A stretch of DNA of 64,000 bases, taken from assembly GCF_000783395.1 (NCBI RefSeq), contig NZ_JSFK01000003.1, positions 310,135 through 374,134 of the forward strand. Direction: 5' to 3'. Every line of letters starts with the position of its first letter. The first letter of the stretch is position 1. The stretch comes from Pseudomonas chlororaphis. GTDB taxonomy: Bacteria > Pseudomonadota > Gammaproteobacteria > Pseudomonadales > Pseudomonadaceae. The position numbers and the translations under genes are program-made. Shown piece after piece: positions 60,273-64,000 of the stretch. A model generated the notes under the pieces. It searched no databases and had not been told where the DNA came from. It saw only the letters and a program-made list of their open reading frames with translations.

Positions 60273-61778
60273 TTAAGCCCGACGCTCATGCATCCGCGCC
60301 AGTTGCCGCTCGAGCATCGACGGATAAGGCTCCATCAACCGCTCCACGCAGCAAGCACCTTCAGGGCTGGCAATCGGCCGGATCCGCGCACGCTGGCGAA
60401 TCAGCGCGTCATCACTGATCTTGCGCTCAACCAGCAGCAGGTTGCGGCTGTGTTGCGACAAGGCCAGCGCATCCTGAGCCGAATCGGTCAGCAGCAGATC
60501 AATCTGGCTCAAGCCAAACAGCTCATCGCCTAGGGTCAAACCCAGCTGCAATTGCAGGGTGATGCCACTGTCCGCGACCTCAATCTGCAACTGATGACCC
60601 AGCGCCCGCAGCAACTCGCCGCAGCAGATCGCGTTGGTCAGGTAATCGTCACCGCTGTCTTCGGTGTGGAACAGCATCAGCGTGCTGCCGTCGTTCAGGG
60701 TTTCGATTTCGCCCTGATACAGCGAGGCAGCCTGATCGAGGCAGTCGCGATAACGCTCCTGCAACTCTTCCAGACGTGCCCGTGGCAAGCGGCGCAGTTG
60801 CTCCTGTGAACCCAGTTGCACGGCCAGTACGGCGGTGTGCTGCGGCACGCTTGGCGACGGTTGGCGGATAACGGGTTGGGGCGCGCCATCGAGCGACTCG
60901 TCGCGCAGGTCGGCAAATGCGTCATCGTCATCATCGTCTTCGACGGTGCTGACCAGATGTCGCGGTGCAGGCTTCTGCGCGGCCATCGGACGGGTTTCGT
61001 CGAAACTCGGATCACGCAAGTTGCGCACCTCGAATTCCGGCTCGTCTTCTTCGTCCTCGAATTCCGGCTCCGGTTCAGGTGCAGGCTCCGGCGCGTAGTT
61101 GGCGTGCAGCTGACGCGCCAGATCGCCGATTTCATCCTGACGGTCGATGCCCGGCGTGTGTTCGTCGATGCGGCGTAGCCATACGCGCAATTGCAGCAAC
61201 GGCGTCGAAAGATAGCGGCCCATGCGCAGGCTCAAAGCCAGCGACAGCGCCAACAGAATCCCGCTGAGAATGCCCATGCTTTGCAGGCTGATGGTCATTG
61301 GTTGCTGGAACTGATCCATGTCCAGGCTGATGCGCAGTTGCCCGGCAGTGACGTCCTGGAAGGTGATCTTGCTCTCGTACATGCCCTCGGCTTCGCCCAG
61401 CAGGCTGTGCTTGGGGCGCTGACCGGACTCGGCGAGGATGCGGTTATCCACGCTGTAGATCGCCGCGTGGGCCACCAGTTTGTTCTTGGTCAGGTTGTTG
61501 AGCAGCACGTTGAGGCTGAGGATGTCGTTGGACACCAACAGCTCCGTGGCAGAGGTCGCGGTCTGCGTGGTCAGGCTTTCGCCCAGCGCATCGGCTTGCT
61601 GGTGCATGGCCTGCTTGAATTGCAAACCCATCACGCCGGCATAGATCACCAGGGCCAGAGCGACCAGGATCACGTTATGGCTGGCAATGCGCAATGCAAT
61701 CGGTACACGGCGGTGGCGCAGTGCACGGAAGATCAGCAGGAAGAAGTTATCGGTTTTAACTGGCGTGGGCCGGTTCAC
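60273..61778 (-). CDS. AhpA/Smp (YtjB)-family membrane protein
   Basis: A 501-residue inner-membrane protein, divergent from serB, a placement shared with smp/ytjB in enterics. The N-terminal part has helix 1 (HNVILVALALVIYAGVMGLQ), a periplasmic sensor-like loop of about 120 residues (LLVSNDILSLNVLLNNLTKN, AIYSVDNRILAESG) and helix 2 (SMGILSGILLALSLALSLRMG), then a HAMP-like stretch. A low-complexity acidic/proline linker follows (PEPAPEPEPEFEDEEDEPEF and DDDDDDAF, about 230-290). The C-terminal domain (TAVLAVQLGSQEQLRRL onward, about 315-485) resembles a nucleotide-cyclase fold but lacks obvious catalytic motifs. Its role is unknown, and signalling is a guess. Confidence 0.75.
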   Translation of the reverse strand: MNRPTPVKTDNFFLLIFRALRHRRVPIALRIASHNVILVALALVIYAGVMGLQFKQAMHQQADALGESLTTQTATSATELLVSNDILSLNVLLNNLTKNKLVAHAAIYSVDNRILAESGQRPKHSLLGEAEGMYESKITFQDVTAGQLRISLDMDQFQQPMTISLQSMGILSGILLALSLALSLRMGRYLSTPLLQLRVWLRRIDEHTPGIDRQDEIGDLARQLHANYAPEPAPEPEPEFEDEEDEPEFEVRNLRDPSFDETRPMAAQKPAPRHLVSTVEDDDDDDAFADLRDESLDGAPQPVIRQPSPSVPQHTAVLAVQLGSQEQLRRLPRARLEELQERYRDCLDQAASLYQGEIETLNDGSTLMLFHTEDSGDDYLTNAICCGELLRALGHQLQIEVADSGITLQLQLGLTLGDELFGLSQIDLLLTDSAQDALALSQHSRNLLLVERKISDDALIRQRARIRPIASPEGACCVERLMEPYPSMLERQLARMHERRA

Positions 61779-61912
61779 TGAGCTCGGCTCTTTTGTCCGT
61801 GAAGTTGACGCGCAGTATAGCGACAGGCCCTAGACCGGCAAAGCGCTCGCGGTGCCCGATGGTCACTGAAAGTGGGTAGAATGCGGTTTTTTTCCAGTTG
61901 CGGGGGTGCGCG

Positions 61913-63127
61913 TTGCGCGAAATCGTCCTGATTAACATCACGGGAGTCGACCGTCCGGGTCTGACTGCGGCCATTACCGGCGTTCTGGCACAAGGTGGTG
62001 TGAACATTCTCGACATCGGTCAGGCGGTGATCCACGACACCCTGTCGTTCGGCATCCTGGTTGAAATCCCCGATTCCGAGCAAGGCAAGTCCGTGCTCAA
62101 GGACATCCTGTTCAAGGGCTACGAGCTCGACCAGCAGGTACGTTTCACCCCGGTGTCCGAAGAGGATTACCAACAGTGGGTGGGCAACCAGGGCAAAAAA
62201 CGCCACATCGTCACCTTGCTGACCCGCAAAGTGACCGCCGGCCAATTGCAGGCCGTCAGTGCGATCACGGCCAAGTACGGTTTGAACATCGACCACATCG
62301 ACCGTCTGTCGGGTCGCATGCCGCTGGACACGCCGGCAGACAAAGGCAAGGGCTGCATCGAGTTTTCCGTGCGTGGCGAAGCGGCCGATCCGCAGGCCTT
62401 GCGCGCCGAATTCCTCAGCGTCGCCCAAGAGCTGAACGTCGACATCGCCTTCCAGGAAGACTCGCTGTTCCGTCGCAACCGTCGTCTGGCCGTGTTCGAC
62501 ATGGACTCGACGCTGATCGAAGCCGAAGTGATCGATGAGCTGGCCAAGGCTGCCGGTGTCGGCGAACAGGTGTCGGAAATCACCGAGCGGGCGATGGCCG
62601 GCGAGCTGGATTTCCGCGCCAGCTTCAAAGAGCGTCTTGCCTTGCTCAAAGGCCTGGATGTCAGCGTGCTCGATTCGATCGGCGCTTCGCTGCGTCTGAC
62701 CGAAGGCGCGGAAACGTTGTTCGCCGAACTCAAGCGTCTGGGCTACAAGACCGCGATCCTGTCCGGCGGTTTCACCTATTTCGCCAAGCAATTGCAGGCC
62801 AAGCTTGGCATCGACTATGTGTTTGCCAACGAACTGGAAGTGGTCGATGGCAAGTGCACCGGCGTGGCGATCGAGCCGATTGTTGATGCGCAGCGTAAAG
62901 CTGATTTGCTGAAAGAGTTGGCGCACAAGGAAGGTTTGCGTCTGGAGCAGACCATCGCGGTCGGCGATGGCGCGAACGATTTGCCGATGCTGGCGATTGC
63001 CGGGCTGGGCGTGGCGTTCCGTGCCAAACCGCTGGTGAAACAGTCGGCGAAGCAGGCGATTTCGACGTTGGGGCTGGATGGCGTGCTGTATCTGCTGGGC
63101 TTCCGTGATCGCGACGGGCAGCTCTGA
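61913..63127 (+). CDS. serB: Phosphoserine phosphatase
   Basis: SerB performs the last step of serine synthesis, removing phosphate from O-phosphoserine. The 404-residue protein has two N-terminal ACT domains (about 1-180: IVLINITGVDRPGLTAAITG and HIVTLLTRKVTAGQLQAVSA). The HAD phosphatase domain has nucleophile motif VFDMDSTLIEAEVIDELA (about 198-215), motif II AILSGGFTYFA, and motif III/IV AVGDGANDLPMLAIAGLGVAF. TTG 61913 is preceded by GGGGG, and an upstream in-frame start would add residues outside the ACT domain. It is divergent from the AhpA-like gene. Confidence 0.95.
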   Translation: MREIVLINITGVDRPGLTAAITGVLAQGGVNILDIGQAVIHDTLSFGILVEIPDSEQGKSVLKDILFKGYELDQQVRFTPVSEEDYQQWVGNQGKKRHIVTLLTRKVTAGQLQAVSAITAKYGLNIDHIDRLSGRMPLDTPADKGKGCIEFSVRGEAADPQALRAEFLSVAQELNVDIAFQEDSLFRRNRRLAVFDMDSTLIEAEVIDELAKAAGVGEQVSEITERAMAGELDFRASFKERLALLKGLDVSVLDSIGASLRLTEGAETLFAELKRLGYKTAILSGGFTYFAKQLQAKLGIDYVFANELEVVDGKCTGVAIEPIVDAQRKADLLKELAHKEGLRLEQTIAVGDGANDLPMLAIAGLGVAFRAKPLVKQSAKQAISTLGLDGVLYLLGFRDRDGQL

Positions 63128-63152
63128 GTTCTCTATTGCCTGACTTGGCCTC

Positions 63153-63217
63153 TTCGCGAGCAGGCTCGCTCCCACATTTGAAATGCATTTAACTGTGGGA
63201 GCAAGCCTGCTCGCGAA
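63153..63217. repeat. REPIN-type inverted repeat (GTGGGAGC class)
   Basis: Arms 63153-63175 and 63195-63217 are complementary apart from one base and separated by 19 bases. This is the same class as the array at 16659-17015. It lies between convergent serB and the final gene. Confidence 0.85.
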
Positions 63218-63231
63218 GGGCGCGCCGCGGT

Positions 63232-64000
63232 CTATAACGATTTCCACAACGAATCAAAATCCTCCTCGCTCCCGCCATTCTGCGCGGCCTCCAGCGAGCG
63301 ATAGGCAAACTGATTGAAACTGTGCGTACTCGCCAGCCGTCGATCCAGCCCGGCGCGGTGTTCTTCGCCGTGGGTGTTGATCAGCACTTTGTTGCCCTCC
63401 TGAAACGGCAGGCGCGGTGCAAGCAGCGTCGCCGGTACATCGATTGCGCTGATCTCCGGTAGTAACAATCCGCGCAAATACTGGCTGTGATCGTCCTGCG
63501 CACGCACCAGTTGCAACCCGCAGGGCTGGGCGTGTGGCGCCACCAGTTCAATGCCCATTTGCGTGCCGCCGCCGCGCACCTGACGAATCCAGCGAATCAC
63601 CGCGATGCTCCAGCCCAGACTCACACTGTCCTGAATGCCGAGCATTTCCCCGGCCTGCAATTCGGCGGGCACTTCTTTCGGCCAGCCCAGGCAGTAACCA
63701 CCGGGGCTGTGATTGATCACGGGTAATGCATAAGTCGGATAGTGCGGCGCAGCGTCGGCGCTGCTTTCGTCTTCGACGAGGTGGTCGTACTGGATTTCTT
63801 CGTAGGGCAAAAACTGCTCATTGTTTTGCGGTGCCGCGTCGAAGGCCTGGCTCCAGCTGTCCTTTTCACCCTCGGCCACGGCGTGGCTGAAATTCGCTGC
63901 GCGGGCGCCGGGATGTTTGAGCATGTCGCTGAAACTGCGTTCGCCGCCGAGGTAGAAGTGCAGGGCGCTCATGCCCACGCAGACGGTGAGACTGCCCTGG
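63232..64000 (-). CDS. C-terminal part of a possible PilZ-type c-di-GMP-binding protein (partial)
   Basis: The frame is open to the right window edge, so the gene is cut off. About 256 residues are visible. ATG or GTG codons near 63972-63978 are probably internal, because the residues before them (GSLTVCVG) continue the same strand pattern. The segment has YPTYALPVINHSPGGYCLGWP (about 85 residues in), a possible PilZ-like beta-barrel strand region, then GEMLGIQDSVSLGWSIAVIRWIRQ and MGIELVAPHAQ, as in the PilZ-like proteins encoded near fimX in P. aeruginosa (PA4958, by position). The arginine motif of PilZ (RxxxR) is not evident in the visible part, so c-di-GMP binding is uncertain. Confidence 0.55.
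   Translation of the reverse strand, partial: QGSLTVCVGMSALHFYLGGERSFSDMLKHPGARAANFSHAVAEGEKDSWSQAFDAAPQNNEQFLPYEEIQYDHLVEDESSADAAPHYPTYALPVINHSPGGYCLGWPKEVPAELQAGEMLGIQDSVSLGWSIAVIRWIRQVRGGGTQMGIELVAPHAQPCGLQLVRAQDDHSQYLRGLLLPEISAIDVPATLLAPRLPFQEGNKVLINTHGEEHRAGLDRRLASTHSFNQFAYRSLEAAQNGGSEEDFDSLWKSL

Overview
The window reads as a chromosomal segment of a fluorescent Pseudomonas (P. fluorescens group). The evidence is GC-rich coding DNA, a gene order that largely follows the P. aeruginosa PA5016-PA4958 region as I remember it (aceF-aceE-glnE-waaF-waaC-waaG-waaP-kinases ... hldE ... waaA ... thiC ... nudF-cpdA-yqiA-parE ... parC ... serB), and abundant REPIN-type palindromes typical of this group. 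No tRNA, rRNA, CRISPR array, integrase or complete insertion sequence was seen.

Layout. 1-2.3 kb is an accessory patch: the 3' end of a probable T6SS VgrG, a DUF4123 adaptor gene with no effector behind it, a DUF6124 gene with a long structured-looking leader, a Tai4-like orphan immunity gene and a miniature inverted-repeat element. 2.3-8.4 kb holds rlmJ, msrA, a GAF/PAS/GGDEF/EAL protein with a ruined GGDEF motif, and a PhoD-type phosphatase. 8.6-13.3 kb is the pyruvate dehydrogenase pair aceE-aceF, divergent from glnE across an intergenic region carrying two matched 15-bp palindromes. 17-37 kb is the lipopolysaccharide core region: heptosyltransferases waaF and waaC, glucosyltransferase waaG, heptose kinase waaP, three more kinase-like genes in an overlapping chain, a carbamoyltransferase, variable glycosyltransferases, a divergent pseudokinase-like gene, msbA, mig-14, dnpA, hldE and two further glycosyltransferase-like genes. 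37-42.7 kb holds a Nudix-like protein, two oxidoreductases, an SMR efflux pump, a LysR regulator and the Kdo transferase waaA. 42.8-48.8 kb has tolC, a TPP riboswitch with thiC, a CytX-like pyrimidine permease and a DUF3298 lipoprotein. 49-59 kb is the conserved nudF-yqiB-cpdA-yqiA-parE block, a tandem pair of phytase-like secreted proteins, a retropepsin-like protease and parC. 59-64 kb contains a PqiC-type lipoprotein, an AhpA/Smp-like membrane protein, serB and the 3' part of a gene that may encode a PilZ-type protein.

How the genes work together. The centre of the window is an envelope factory. hldE supplies ADP-heptose, waaA adds Kdo, waaC/waaF/waaG extend the inner core, waaP and its relatives phosphorylate it, wapO carbamoylates it, and msbA flips the lipid A-core. 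Most genes of the waa run overlap or abut, so they probably form one operon. The least explained items are two small unannotated reading frames that run directly into envelope genes, two kinase-like proteins lacking the catalytic aspartate beside one with two complete kinase modules, the paired palindromes upstream of aceE, and the DUF6124 leader.
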